A stretch of 64,000 bases of DNA from Symbiodinium natans (lineage: Eukaryota; Sar; Dinophyceae; Suessiales; Symbiodiniaceae): NCBI GenBank assembly GCA_905221605.1, contig CAJNDS010002846.1, positions 191,501 through 255,500 of the forward strand, in the 5' to 3' direction. The first letter of the stretch is position 1, and the number at the start of each line of letters is the position of its first letter. The translations under genes were made by a program, and so were the position numbers. The notes beneath the pieces were generated by a model. It saw nothing but the letters and a program-made list of their open reading frames with translations. It ran no database searches and had not been told where the DNA came from. This document shows positions 22,495 through 33,376 of this stretch, in pieces.

Positions 22495-23034
22495 CTCAAG
22501 CTTCCAGTGCTTCGACTCAGTGAACTTCTGGAACGTCTTCACAGGATCTTTACATCGACACATTTTACAAGGCGCATTGTAAACGATTACAGGTGACAAT
22601 GTTGGATTTCTACACCTCTGTGTCTACACTTTTGGCTTCAGTCTAGCCGGAATTCAGGCAAAGTGTGTGTTGAGATCTACGTTGTCGACTATAGACTTCC
22701 TGCCAGGTCATATGAATCACATCGTTTCGTCAAAAGGCCATGCCCACCCGCAAAACCCTCAAATCCCACTCCCTAACCGCATATTTTAGAGCCTTGCAGC
22801 TGCCGAAGCCCAACCAAACCACTGCATGCAACCAAACCTCATCCGAAACACCCCTCCTACACCCAAGCCCCCAGATGACCCGAGCAACTCACGAAAACGA
22901 GCTTTCAAGACCCACAACCTAAAGCAACCTAAACCTCCAACATGCCTAAAGCCATTCCTTTGCTAGGCCAAGGTACAGCGCAGGGCCAGCAGCGTGGCAG
23001 GAGAAATTTCCTGGCCTGCCCACAGATCCTGCAG

Positions 23035-23186
23035 GTTTAGGGCTAGGGTTTAGGGTTTAGGGTTTAGGGTTTAGGGTTTAGGGTTTAGGGTTTAGGGTTT
23101 AGGGTTTAGGGTTTAGGGTTTAGGGTTTAGGGTTTAGGGTTTAGGGTTTAGGGTTTAGGGGTTTGGGGTTTGGGGTTTGGGGGTTA
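23035..23186 (+). repeat. Long (TTTAGGG)n array
   Basis: About 18 near-perfect units, ending in GGGTTTGGGG variants. Confidence 0.94.
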
Positions 23187-23739
23187 GGGTTCCAAAGATG
23201 GCTTCGGTTTGGACATCTTGCACGCTGCTTGTGTAGGGCTGCGCGATTTCCGAGGCATAACCTCTCGTGGTAGTAATGGCACTGTCTGTCCTCGAGCATG
23301 TCGATGACCCAGCCCAACCCCAACCTAAAGCCTCCAGTGAACCCTCAAAATAAGTGGACCAGCGTGCTTCGTTCGACATATTCCGTTGTCTTGGGATCTC
23401 CAATCGAGATCGATGCTATCTGCAGCAGGCCACAGTACCTGCTCCTAAAGTGGGCAAACATCATTGTCAACTGCTGGGCCGTTTGTGTGAGCACCGCTAG
23501 TACAATACTGTGCCAAAACACAGAACATGAAACTGAAGAACGACGAGAATTAAAACAATAAAGACAAATAACAAGATGAAGAGGTGCGACAGTCACATTC
23601 ATCATGATGCTGATGATATCAATAGCTATAGATCATCACCACCGCCCCTAGAAGGCTGGGGCTCCCAAATGCTGCACATGCCAAACCAACGCAAGGGGAG
23701 TTAATGTTCTCCTGCTTTTAGGGTTTCAGGATTTTTGCG

Positions 23740-23794
23740 GGGGTTTAGGGTTTAGGGTTTATAGGGTTTAGGGTTTAGGGTTTAGGGTTTAGGG
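23740..23794 (+). repeat. Telomere-like block
   Basis: About seven TTTAGGG units with one TTTATAGGG. Confidence 0.88.
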
Positions 23795-24088
23795 GCGTAG
23801 GAGTTGATGGTCTCCAGTCTCCTGCTCATTCAAGTCCAGCACGGACTTCTCCAGTGTCGTGATGTCCTCACCACCACATGGAATAGAAAACTCAGACCCC
23901 CAAGGATGTTCCCCTAAAGAGGTTCCCTTCATGTGCCCTAACCTGAGATTTTCTTGGAGGAGCTTTCAAGAGGATCCCCAAAACACAAGGGTACAATCTC
24001 AGGGGTCCGAGGCAGAGTCCCAGGACAGTTCACTAACTCCAGGCCCGCTTCCATGCCGGGGATTTTGGAAACACTGCGAACTCACAGG

Positions 24089-24179
24089 GTTTAGGGTTTA
24101 GGGTTTAGGGGTTTAGGGTTTGGGGGTTTAGGGGTTTAGGGGTTTAGGGTTTAGGGTTTAGGGTTTAGGGTTTAGGGGG
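24089..24179 (+). repeat. Telomere-like block
   Basis: About twelve units, several as GGGGTTTA octamers. Confidence 0.9.
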
Positions 24180-24399
24180 GCTTTCGGAGCAACAGGGATT
24201 TGGTTCAGAGTAGCCACTCTAAGTATGACGGCATTACGGCATTAGTCGTAACATGGTCATCACCACCATCATCACCACTGCTGCTATTGTCATGCAGCCC
24301 CTGGCCACCAGTAAGTAATGAAGAACAACTCTTTCCGTGGGTCTCTGGGTGCACCAAGCTCCCCAAGGTGTTTGTGAAGGCTTCAACTCCCTTACGAAC

Positions 24400-24523
24400 A
24401 CTTGGAGGTTCATGGGCACTTATAACCCCACGCTAAAGTATACGCATAAGCCCCCTAAGCCCCCGAAGTAGGTTATAGGTAGACTTATAATTGGGAGGTT
24501 TAAGTACCCATGCACCTCGAAGC
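24400..24523. mobile_element. Family C inverted-repeat element, copy 3
   Basis: ACTTGGAGGTTCATGGGCAC at the left pairs with GTACCCATGCACCTCGAAG at the right. The interior carries CCCCCTAAGCCCCC and GTAGGTTATAGGTAGAC, as in the other copies. Confidence 0.82.
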
Positions 24524-24947
24524 ACTGGAGGTTGTTTTGGCATCTTCAGGACAAAAGCCCTTTAAAGCGCAACCCAAGCAACCTCGGGGAGGAGGCCGCC
24601 GCGTGAGCCCTTGCCGCCATCCTTTCCTGGAGGGCTTCGGAACCAGGTCGGCCGTTTGCTTTGGCAAATGTTCCGAAATATTCGGGCCCTCAGGTTTAGG
24701 GTTATAGGGTTTAGGGTTTAGGGTTTAGAGTTTAGGGTTCAGGGTTTAGGGGAGAATCTTAGCTATCCCAAGGCCTAGGACATGCAGGTTGACTGTTCTC
24801 TAGTGTTGGGGGAGGCTGTGGCTCAGTCACCCCAGGCACCGGCCAACTGCATTCTCCTATCTTCGCGGCTCCTACATCTGCCAGACACCCGGAACTCAAC
24901 CCTCAACCCTAAAACCCTAAAACCCTAAACCCTAAACCCACTGGAAT

Positions 24948-26928
24948 CTACAGCCCGCAAAAAAACACAAAGGCTGGGCGGCCTCCCCAGGAAGAGTAAC
25001 TGCTTCCACCATAGCTGGGGCCGGCCCCATAGCCGCCCCCATAGCCGCCACAGCCTTTTCCGTAACCTGACGCTTAGGCTGGGGTGTGCTCCACTTAAGT
25101 TTTTTCAGGCGTTTTGGCATTTTGGTCAACCAGGCAGATGTTGAAATGACCACCCGAAGCAAAAAACTCCGAAGGAAACCCCGGAGACCCCTCAGTCCCC
25201 TGCTTGACGGAGCTCTTGCCTCCATGCTGCCTGAACCTCCTAACAATGCTTCATTTTGATGTGTTTGGGCTGAAGGGGGCTTGGCAACCCCCCCCCCCTG
25301 TAAGTCCTTAAAGCCCTAAAGCCTTTAAAGCCCTTAACGCAGAGCCCTTAGAGCCCTCAAAGCCCTTGGAGCCTGCCGCAAAGCATCCTGTACTTGAACC
25401 CCCTAACGCTAAACCGCCATGCGGTGGGAAAGCTGCTGCCGCCACCAATGGGGGCACTGTAGCCGTAGCCTTTGCCACCACCCCCATACGGCCCGTCCTT
25501 GGCTGATCATCCGGAAACACTGCGCGCTCTGCACATTTTTTCCGGGTCTGGTACACCGCACCATGACTGCGTTTAACTTTCGGTTCGTCTTCAAGTTTGT
25601 TGCTTGTGTTTTTTGTATTCTGCAATGCCGCCGTTTTTGTGGTAGCTTGCTCTACCCTTTCAAGCATCTACCTGCAAAATATTGTTTGGGGGCAGTTGTG
25701 TGCCTTTGTTCGTGCCGCCAGCGGTGTAGGTCGAAAGCACGAGGAAACTCTAGACCCTTTGCCGCAGGCTTGCAGGGATCCTCGCCTGGAAGGGTCTGAA
25801 CCCTATAAACCCTAAACCCTAACGCCTAGATCCTGAACCCTAAACCCTATAAACCCGAAATCCTAGACCCTGAACCCTAAACCCTACTCCACTTGCCCGA
25901 TCAAACTCTTTAACTCTCTCCTCAAACTCTGCCCCCCTCCCCCATCCACCCAGACAAAAGACTCCGCCCTAAACCCTAAACCCTAAACCCTAAACCCTAA
26001 ACCCTAAACACTCCATTGTGAGGCCGTGCCAAGGCTCAAAGCCTGGTCGACCACGGCCGTAGATAGATTCATAGAGGCTGCCTTGGGGACGACATGAACC
26101 CTAAAAGGGTGTATGGGCTCATATACCTTACTAATCGGGTTTAGGGTTTAGGGTTTAGGGTTTAGGGTTTAGGGTTTAGGTTTAGGATTAGGGTATATGA
26201 CCCCCCAACTTTAGGGTTCATTTGGTCCCCAAGGTGCTGCCCGACTTGCCACCCCCGTAGCCTCCGCCGTAGCCGCCGCCTCAACGCAGGGACGCGCGCG
26301 CGCGGCGCGCGCGCGCGCGCGCGTGCGAGAGACGGAAAGGTCATCAGGCGCTGATTCGATGCTTGTGTGTGAGCCCAGCTTGTCAGCTTGTGAGTAAGTA
26401 GCAACTACACTAGTCTAGTGGCATGAAGTGATCACAAACTGTCTTGCTGACTAATGGGCTTGTTCCTGCCTCCGCCGAAGCCCCCGCCTTTGCCAAAGCT
26501 GCCGCCAGCTTCGGATCGCGGCACATATCCTGCGAGCTTAGTATTAGCTTCATCTGGGCCCCTCCACCCCCAGCACCCCAAGCTTGGGGTTTAGGGTTTG
26601 GGGTTTAGGGTTTAGGGTTTAGGGGCCATCTGTTTGAGGGGGCTTGGGATTTTGACCCACTTCTTCTCCAGTGTTCACCATCCAGCTCTTCACTACCTTT
26701 CCGAAAGCCAGACCCCAAACCCCTAATGCGAACGCAGGTTGAACCCCAGAGATGGCCCTAATTACTCTGGATCCACCGCATCAGATCAGCATGAGCCCAA
26801 GCTTTCCCTTGAGGGTCCAGGTGCTTTTGTGGGGACAACCTGGGGCCAAAGTCGTTTCTATGCAATGTTTTGGGGGTCGAAGCATGTCGGACATGCCAAG
26901 CCGGTCCGCGGGAAATGGTGGCAACGAC
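24948..26928 (-). CDS. Glycine/tyrosine-rich protein, nine-exon model (5' incomplete)
   Basis: I infer exons 26766-26928, 26657-26722, 26452-26529, 26246-26279, 26012-26077, 25672-25747, 25562-25619, 25446-25502 and 24948-25066. All eight introns are GT-AG (43, 127, 172, 168, 264, 52, 59 and 379 nt). Every phase matches, and the exons sum to 717 nt, i.e. 238 residues plus TAG. The first 80 or so residues are mixed, including Trp-rich stretches (LMRWIQRVWGLAFGKVVKSW). Then come Gly-rich segments (GGSFGKGGGFGGGR, GGYGGGYGGG), a lysine-rich linker (EDEPKVKR), DGPYGGGGKGYGY and a final GCGGYGGGYGAGPSYGG. The composition recalls glycine-rich nucleic-acid-binding or wall proteins, but I see no complete known domain. 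The start codon is not in the model; earlier exons must lie above 26928. Exon 4 could instead read through to TGA at 26218. Introns 2, 4 and 5 contain telomere-like blocks and intron 3 a (CG)n tract. The gene's existence is well supported; exact junctions are less certain. Confidence 0.62.
25802..26008 (-). repeat. Telomere-like blocks inside an inferred intron
   Basis: CCCTAAA-type blocks at 25802-25890 (with CCCTATA and CCCTGAA) and 25968-26008, both within the 264-nt intron 25748-26011 of the glycine-rich gene. On the coding strand they read TTTAGGG. Confidence 0.88.
26138..26189 (+). repeat. Telomere-like block inside an inferred intron
   Basis: About seven TTTAGGG units within the intron 26078-26245. 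Confidence 0.88.
26295..26325. repeat. (CG)n alternating tract, possible Z-DNA
   Basis: About 30 bp of almost pure alternating CG, interrupted once by GGC. It lies in the inferred intron 26280-26451. Confidence 0.88.
26584..26624 (+). repeat. Telomere-like block inside an inferred intron
   Basis: About six units within the intron 26530-26656. Confidence 0.88.
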
Positions 26929-27150
26929 CTGAGACGGGTGCAAAGGGGCATCAGGATGTTTGTTGGGGGCGCGGGACTTTGGGGGGGGGAGGGGGCAAGA
27001 CAATAGTGTATGGGGGGCTTGTCGGCGCTAAACCTTAAACCCTAAACCCTAAAAGTGGATGTAAAGGCTGTAAAGGGAGGCCTTGGGTGCCCGCTTGGAT
27101 GCACTGCACAGAACACCCAGCAAAGACATTGCGGGTTTAGGGTTTAGGGC

Positions 27151-27248
27151 TTGGGATGTTCCCCCTCATTCTAGCAGTCCTTAGTAGGGATCACAATAGG
27201 GGGTACTATAATCCCTAAGGACTGTTAGGATACGGGGGAACATCCCAA
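27151..27248. mobile_element. Family A inverted-repeat element, copy 3
   Basis: TTGGGATGTTCCCCCTCATT at the left, GATACGGGGGAACATCCCAA at the right. Inside, CAGTCCTTAGTAGGGAT pairs with ATCCCTAAGGACTG. 98 bp. Confidence 0.88.
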
Positions 27249-27328
27249 ACCCTGTCTGTTTCCCCCCCAACAAACGACTGGTCAAGAGGATGGCTCGAAC
27301 TAATTTTAGACTCCTATACACTCATGAC

Positions 27329-27404
27329 CTGCATTCGGGATGATGTTGGGCAATTCTTCCAGGCATGTGTGGGGTTCAGAAGCCCGTTGAGCGTTCAGAT
27401 CCAG
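27329..27404 (-). CDS. Candidate internal exon upstream of the glycine-rich gene
   Basis: The 76-nt segment is bounded by a CAAG acceptor and a GCAG/gtcatg donor. It reads 25 codons plus one base (LDLNAQRASEPHTCLEELPN and a short tail) with no stop. It lies 400 bp upstream of exon 1 of the glycine-rich gene on the same strand. The phases do not join directly (phase 1 versus phase 0), so another exon or a different junction would be needed. No family is recognised. Confidence 0.38.
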
Positions 27405-27612
27405 CTTGAGGCAAGAAGGTATGTAGACTAGACTGCGCCTAGTACCCTATACTACCTTTTACAAAGGCCTAAAGCCTAAAGCCTACGGTCCCCTACGGTG
27501 GGAGGCTTGAGCTATAGACCCTGTTCTCTTGTGTTGGCATGCTTGCAAACAAATCCAAAGAAATCTCGATTTCACAAAGAACGAAAGGCCCTACTCTGTT
27601 GTTGCGCACATA

Positions 27613-27667
27613 CCCCTAAACCCTAAACCCTAAACCCTAAACCCTAAACCCTAAACCCTAAACCCTC
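27613..27667 (-). repeat. Telomere-like array (CCCTAAA)8
   Basis: Eight near-perfect units. Confidence 0.92.
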
Positions 27668-27735
27668 TCACAGACAGCCCAGGCGCGTAGTTGGAGGGAT
27701 CCCGAAGCTCGGTGTGCTTTTCGGCCACAGCCTCC

Positions 27736-27736
<1 letters not shown>

Positions 27737-27771
<35 letters not shown>
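27737..27771 (+). repeat. C35 homopolymer
   Basis: Thirty-five consecutive C. The length may be inexact in the assembly. Similar runs occur at 5147-5172 and 52591-52615. Confidence 0.9.
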
Positions 27772-28036
27772 ACCAGAAGCAAAAAGCCCGATCCCAATAA
27801 AACCCTGAACCATGAGACCACCACATTACGAAAGCTCTGTAAACTCCATATCCCAAGAAGCATCCCAAAACCTCGTAGGATTCCCTAGGAAGGGTGAAGA
27901 CAAGCAGGGCTCGTAGGGACCCAGGACTGCTTTGAGGACTGTTCTGTTCGCTAGGGGTTCCTCCCACTACTCGCTACTTTCTGTATTTCCTAAAACCCTT
28001 TTTGCATGAAGGCCTCTGGGCAGTCTTGCCGGCCTA

Positions 28037-28073
28037 AACACCCTAAACCCTAAACCCTAAACCCTAAACCCTC
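28037..28073 (-). repeat. Telomere-like block abutting family E copy 3
   Basis: Five CCCTAAA units ending four bases before the foldback. Confidence 0.88.
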
Positions 28074-28077
28074 AAGC

Positions 28078-28193
28078 CTACAGTAAACTCCGGACAGTTG
28101 GAACATGGTTTAAGGATGATTAGAGCTGGGATTCCCTTGGTATACCTTTTGGGGACTGAGGATTAGAATGTTCCAACTTTTGGGAATCTACTT
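28078..28193. mobile_element. Family E inverted-repeat element, copy 3
   Basis: CTACAGTAAACTCCGGACAG TTGGAACAT at the left pairs with ATGTTCCAACTTTTGGGAAT at the right. Confidence 0.82.
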
Positions 28194-28508
28194 TGAGCCA
28201 TACACGCTGAGTTGAGATGCAGCCGCTACTTGTTGGGGGTAGCGAGTTCAGAGGCTCCTGGATGCGAGGGTTCGCAACAGCGGCCCGAAGTCTCCAAATA
28301 AGCTGTATGCGGGCTACGCGTTAGGATTTCAGGGACTTAGGGGGGTTGGGGTTTAGGTTGTGGCAAGCCGGGCCGAGGCTGAAAGCGCAAGGTTCGATCC
28401 CAAAGCAGATCTCAATCTCTGAAGATCTCCAGATCTCTAGGACTCTAGGACTCTCTCTCTCTCTCTCTCTCTCTCGTGCCTCCAAAATCTCCGAGGCATG
28501 CGACGCAG

Positions 28509-28759
28509 GGACCGTGAGAAGGGCCTGTTGGCCAGTTGATGTGACTAGGTTCTACTTGGGGGAGAGAGACTTCAAGAGATTCGAGGCTGCTAGTGAGTCG
28601 GGGAGCTCCTGGCTCCCAGGTATGGCAGAACTGTACGGATTGGAGTATAGGCCGCTAGACATCACTTCCTTATCCTTTCCCCTTTCCACTACGTGCGAAA
28701 CCAAGCAAGGTGGGAAGAACCACCATAAGCCCTACTTGCCTTGCTGGCTGTCCCCGGAG
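28509..28759 (+). CDS. Two-exon gene fragment, unknown product
   Basis: Exon 28509-28619 begins after GACGCAG and ends at CCCAG/gtatgg. It encodes 36 codons, including FYLGERDFKRFEAASESG. Exon 28710-28759 follows an AAG acceptor and ends at CCGGAG/gtgagg, encoding GKNHHKPYLPCWLSPE. The phases agree across the 90-nt intron, which is pyrimidine-rich near its 3' part. A possible later exon is 28850-28924 (open, MLEARRGALWLL...), but reaching it would need a 25-nt intron, so I leave it out. A (CT)n microsatellite lies just upstream. The family is unknown. Confidence 0.42.
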
Positions 28760-29355
28760 GTGAGGTGGTCTTGGCGGGATACAGCTCGACAGTGCCCGGA
28801 ATGCCCACCCGTAGGACTGTAGAACACCCCTTAATCTCGCGATGCCAAGTATGCTCGAGGCTAGGAGAGGGGCGCTCTGGCTTCTCTCTCAAGGCTGCTT
28901 TCTGCAGCTGGCCTCCTGGGCTCAGTACCTTATTACTAAGTCACTGAAAGTAAAGGCTCCCTCACTCAGGTAGCTGTAGCAACAGGATTCATCCACCTCG
29001 ACAAGCAGACAGTGGGGGAAGCTGCCTGTACAGCCTCGTCGGTCAATGACAGGCCGGCTTCCTCTGCCTTCTGCATGCCTCCAGGCGAAACACGATTTGC
29101 AACGCTCGGCTTGCCTTCAGCTTTCCAGCTACTTTCTGGAAGGCAGGTGTATGCTTGAGCAAGCAAGGTATCGCAAAACCAACGCAAGGCATCCTGTATG
29201 CATTCAATACTTGCCTGAGAACAACTGGCTTCTCATCCAGACTTGCTACATATGGCCCAAACCCTAAACCCTAAACACTAAGCCCTAAACACTCCGAAGA
29301 GCTGCAGCCCGAAGTCTAACTGGCCCTCCCAACCCCGGCCTTTTGTGTTGATCAG

Positions 29356-29444
29356 CGCCTGTGCTGCTGCCTCGGCATTCGATCCCCGCGGTGCCGCCGG
29401 AGGTGGTGGCTGCGAGATTTGGCCTGGCAAAGGACTAGTTTAGG
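29356..29444 (+). CDS. Possible glycine-rich terminal exon
   Basis: After a TGATCAG acceptor the frame reads ACAAASAFDPRGAAGGGGCE IWPGKGLV and then TAG. The stop itself lies at the start of a telomere-like run (GTTTAGGG). The composition is similar to the other Gly-rich exons in the window. Weak evidence. Confidence 0.2.
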
Positions 29445-29449
29445 GTTTA

Positions 29450-30530
29450 GGGTTTCGGGGGGCTTCGGGTGGTGGAGAAAGTAGCTGATTCAGGCTTTCG
29501 GAGCTAGGGTCTTGTAATCTCGGGGCGGAGGATTCCAGAGGACTCACAGTTGAGCGCATGGCGTTGCTGGGAAGGGATGAGTGAGGTGTCAATGCTTGGT
29601 GGCGCACCCCAACTTGGGTTATTGTTCAGAACTGGGTCATATGGCACACAACAAAGCGTTCTTCTTTTGTTGGCTTAATGGCTAGGTTGACAAAGGGTCA
29701 CAGGAATCCTCTAGCCTAGATCACAATATCTGCCCTCAACACCCTGAGCGCCTTTCCCGCCGATGGCACCCGTAGTGTGCATGCTGCTGCGTGGAACATA
29801 CCTTGCTGGGGCTTCGGTGTTTTTAGCCGGTGCTGCCATGCCATGCCGCACCTTGTGAACGACATGAATCCATAAAATTGGGTTCACCTACCAAACGCTA
29901 CTCTTAATTCCTACATTAAAGGATAATTATGTTCCACGGAAACCCTCCTAAACCCTAAGCCCAAAACTCTGCTAGAGTTCATCCATAGTCTCGGGGCCTT
30001 GATGCCATGGTCCGTGGGCGCTGTTTGGGATTAATTAAGAGGTAATGTAGGACAGGCATGAAGGCTCAGTGGTTCCCCGCCAGAAGCAGTGGGAGGGCTT
30101 TAGTTCTTTTGGGCTTTCTTACGGGATTCCTTAGGGGCTTCTTTTGTGTGGCTTAGGCGTCTGGAAGGGGGGGGGATCTTTGAAGTCGCCTGGGTATGAA
30201 AGTCTTGGGCTGCTTGTCTCGTCGCGCATCCCAAGCACTTTAGCTAACTATGTGGCTACAAATGCAGCGGCGCAGCCTGGGAACTCCTGAACATCCTAGT
30301 TTAAGGCGAAACTCGACACCTTGATTTCGCAAAAGCTAACTGACCCTGTACAACCTAAACCCACCCTAAACCCAAAACCCAAAACCCAAAACCCTGAACC
30401 CTGAACCTCGACGCTAAGCAAAATTCAAAGCCTCAGCCCAGCAGGAGATCAAGCCGTGGTACCCCCGCTTGACGGTCGCGCAGATGTAGTTTGTGGGATC
30501 CTGCGGCTGCTCCGAAAGCCGCACAAGGGG
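29450..30530. other. No supported gene
   Basis: Unique sequence with one short degenerate CCCAAAA block (30357-30410). Confidence 0.5.
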
Positions 30531-30535
30531 GAAGG

Positions 30536-30598
30536 TTTAGGGTTTAGGGTTTAGGGTTTAGGGTTTAGGGTTTAGGGCTTAGGGCTTAGGGTTTAGGA
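30536..30598 (+). repeat. Telomere-like array (TTTAGGG)n
   Basis: About nine units including two CTTAGGG. Confidence 0.9.
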
Positions 30599-30676
30599 AG
30601 GTGCAACCAATAGAAGGCTTATGATCTCTTCTCCCTCGCAAACCTGCATCGCCTACCCCATCGCCTTCTCGCTAGT

Positions 30677-30822
30677 CTACTACTTGCTTAAGCACCCCCC
30701 CCCCCCCACCCCACCCCCGGCAAAAAACACACACACACACACAATGCAACGCAAATCTTCCCTAGAAAGGCGACATGGGGATTGTGCTCATGTGTTCTTT
30801 GAGGGTTCTTAAGCAAATAGTT
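30677..30822. mobile_element. Family B element, copy 3, expanded centre
   Basis: CTACTACTTGCTTAAGCACC at the left and GGGTTCTTAAGCAAATAG at the right. The centre has C-runs and a (CA)n tract. Confidence 0.65.
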
Positions 30823-32077
30823 TTTGTTCTTCCTGCAACGCCCGAGGCAACTTCTGCCAAGGGCAGAAGCATGCGGGATGCTAGTCATCTCCCAAGTGGG
30901 ACTCCTGGGTCCTTTACGGTTTAGGTTTAGGGCTTAGGGTTTTTTATAAGTGCCCTTGCACGGTTTAGGGTTGAGGGTTTAAGGCTCCTGAACCCTGATA
31001 CACTATAAACCCTCAACCCTTTTGCAACACGCTTGGCACTTCGCCTGGGTCGGACAGCACCCCCAGAAACGGTCTCCAAGACCCCTCTATAGGTATGGGG
31101 TCGAGGGTTTCGGGCCCTAAACTCGAAACCCAAGTACCCCCAAAATCCGAAACCAACCGATGCCAACGTCAACGATCCAGCTACCGGCCTTGAGGGATCC
31201 GCCCTGGTACTTCTGCTGCGTGGCCTCCAGGAGCTCCTAGCAAAAGTCAGGGGCTGCAAGCAAAGATCTCATAGGGTTTAGGCTTTCTAATTAGGGTCCA
31301 ACCTTCCTCTCTCTTTCCCTGTCTCTCTTTCGGCATGACTCGTAGTAGGGTTTAGGCTTTATTTGTCTCTCTTTCGCTATCTCTCTTTCGGTATCTCTCT
31401 CTCTCTCTCTCTGGCCGGTGTACCTGGTAGCATCACACTTGCAATCGACGTACGTTGCATCACAACCGCTCGGAGCTCTGCCGCTCGAGAATGGCGATTC
31501 TACCCTGCGCTCACCCAAAAAAAACACATCCTCGCACACATGGTGATGAGCCCAGCTGGTTGCGCTGCCGTGTTTGAGGCTGCTCTTGCACATCTGATGC
31601 TGACAAAGCCCCAGTTCGAGATAGAAACTAACATGCTTGGAGTCCAAAGGAAAAACCCCAAGCCAAAGGAACCCCCGGCGTCCAAGGCATGGTTGTAGGG
31701 CAAACTCTCCAGTGCAGATAGTGCCTGGCAGGACTCTCTAAATTTCTGGTCTCTTTGGGGCTTTGTCGGGGGTGTCCTTGTTCGAGAATACGGTTCCCAT
31801 ATCTTGCAGGCTTGCAGGGACCCTACTTCACATCTGAGTTGTGGGTGAGCTCCGGCTTGTGATTGGAAGCCTAGACAGGCCACCTGTAGTACTGGAAACA
31901 GGTGCCCCACAACCATGCTGCTAGTAGATAGCCTCTTGGGTCACCAACTTCATTTTAGTTCCAGAAGGAGACCGTCACCGTTTGGGCCGAAGCCCTGAAG
32001 ATCCCAAAGCCCCAAAGCCTCAAAACACCGAGCAACAGTCTTCATGTTCTGCACAGAGGTTTAGGGCTGAGAGCCTC

Positions 32078-32190
32078 GGGTTTAGGGTTCACCCTAAACC
32101 CTAAACCCTAAACCCTAAACCCTAAACCCTAAACCCTAAACCCTAACCCCTAACCCCTAAACCCTAAACCCTGAACCCCAAACCCTAAGG
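32078..32190. repeat. Telomere-like array with head-to-head junction
   Basis: GGGTTTAGGGTTC is followed at once by ACCCTAAACCC and about 13 C-strand units. The strand switch is at about 32090. The G-strand side is short. Confidence 0.8.
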
Positions 32191-32324
32191 GTTTCTCTCT
32201 TGTTGAGGGGCGACCTCCGGGAGCCCCGTGATTGTTTAGTCGACTTGTCCGTTCTCTTGTTTAAGTGCAAAGTTCGTCAATAGGGGGATATGTAGACATG
32301 CATGCGCGTGCATTTACTAGCAAA

Positions 32325-32425
32325 TTAATATTAATATATATATATATATATGTATCTTCATATCAAAAAACTATAAACAATCATATATATATATATATAT
32401 ACATATAGTTATATAGTATATATAG
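32325..32425. repeat. AT-rich microsatellite pair
   Basis: Two (AT)n runs with ATATATATATATAT cores flank a 35-bp AT-rich spacer. Predicted cruciform. Confidence 0.85.
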
Positions 32426-32909
32426 TGACACCCAATCGTTGCCTCTGGCCCCAAGTCCAGGCCAAGCCGGCTCACCTCGTTCAGCAGCGACATGGCCCCT
32501 ATGCAAGCCGTGCGCAGAATGTGAAAACCTCGGTGCAAGGCCTGTTTCCTTAGGGGCTCTCCGTCTCAGCTTAGGGTAGAAGAGCGGGGCGCTCGATGTG
32601 TAGGAAGGGCCAACTCCCTATGTGAGCGCGCGTCTTCAGCGTGGAGCTTGCGTGTGCGGGTTTGCAGGCTCTGTTACTTTGTGCTTTGAGTTTTGCCTTG
32701 AAATACCCAAGCAGTGTGGATGCACAAGATCCATCTCATGTGCATGATGAACCTGCATCCGGCTGATCCCTGCGGTTGAAGGGGAAGCCACGACACGGAG
32801 CGCGCGAGGTTCATCGCTGTGACGGTAGGCAAGCCATCAACCAAAAACCCAAAAGCCCAACCCAGCTATCAAAGCGGAGTTCCTGAAGTCCTGAAGACCT
32901 TCACTCTAC

Positions 32910-33018
32910 GGTAGCCCAGTAACCATATTATGACAAGGGCACCCCCTTTTTTGGGGTTGGCTATTTTACAAGGGAAACCACAAACAAAAAAAAAGGTAAA
33001 GGGTACCACTGGGCTACC
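32910..33018. mobile_element. Family D inverted-repeat element, copy 2
   Basis: Perfect 11-bp terminal inverted repeats GGTAGCCCAGT / ACTGGGCTACC at positions 32910-32920 and 33008-33018. Inside, CCTTTTTTGGGGTTGG and AAAGGGTACC. Confidence 0.88.
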
Positions 33019-33150
33019 AAGATTCAAATTTTTACCCCCTGAAAAACCCCTTAGTGAACATCTTTCAGCTGTTGAAGACCCCAAAGAAGCAACCATCCAC
33101 AGGTGCCAGCCAGCCCTTCGCCCCCTAAGGTTCTACAAGGACCCTGGAGG

Positions 33151-33257
33151 GGCCCGGTTACTATGGTAACTATACTTAAGGGGTTTCTAACCCAAGTTGG
33201 GATCCTTATAACCCAACTTGGGGTTCTTACAACTCTACTTATAGCTAGGGGGCCCCG
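33151..33257. mobile_element. Foldback-like element
   Basis: CCCAAGTTGGG and CCCAACTTGGGG repeats with CTATACTTAAGGGG / CTACTTATAGC arms. Imperfect, about 105 bp, single copy here. Confidence 0.5.
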
Positions 33258-33302
33258 CCTTGTACCTGTAACCACAAAACCTTGGGATCTTCCCGCGTAT
33301 AC

Positions 33303-33376
33303 TAGCCTACTAGGGACTCGAATAGGGCACGATTAATCCCTATTCAGGACTGTGAGTATAAGGGGGAACATCCCAA
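33303..33376. mobile_element. Family A element, copy 4, left end missing
   Basis: Only the right half matches (ATTCAGGACTGTGAGTATAA then GGGGGAACATCCCAA). The left arm is replaced by unrelated sequence. Confidence 0.68.

Noticed and set aside
25067-25246. Additional basic-rich exon (KMPKRLKKLKW) in the long intron of the glycine-rich gene
   Set aside because: Adding it breaks the phase that exons 8 and 9 share directly. It may be an alternative exon, but I have no support.
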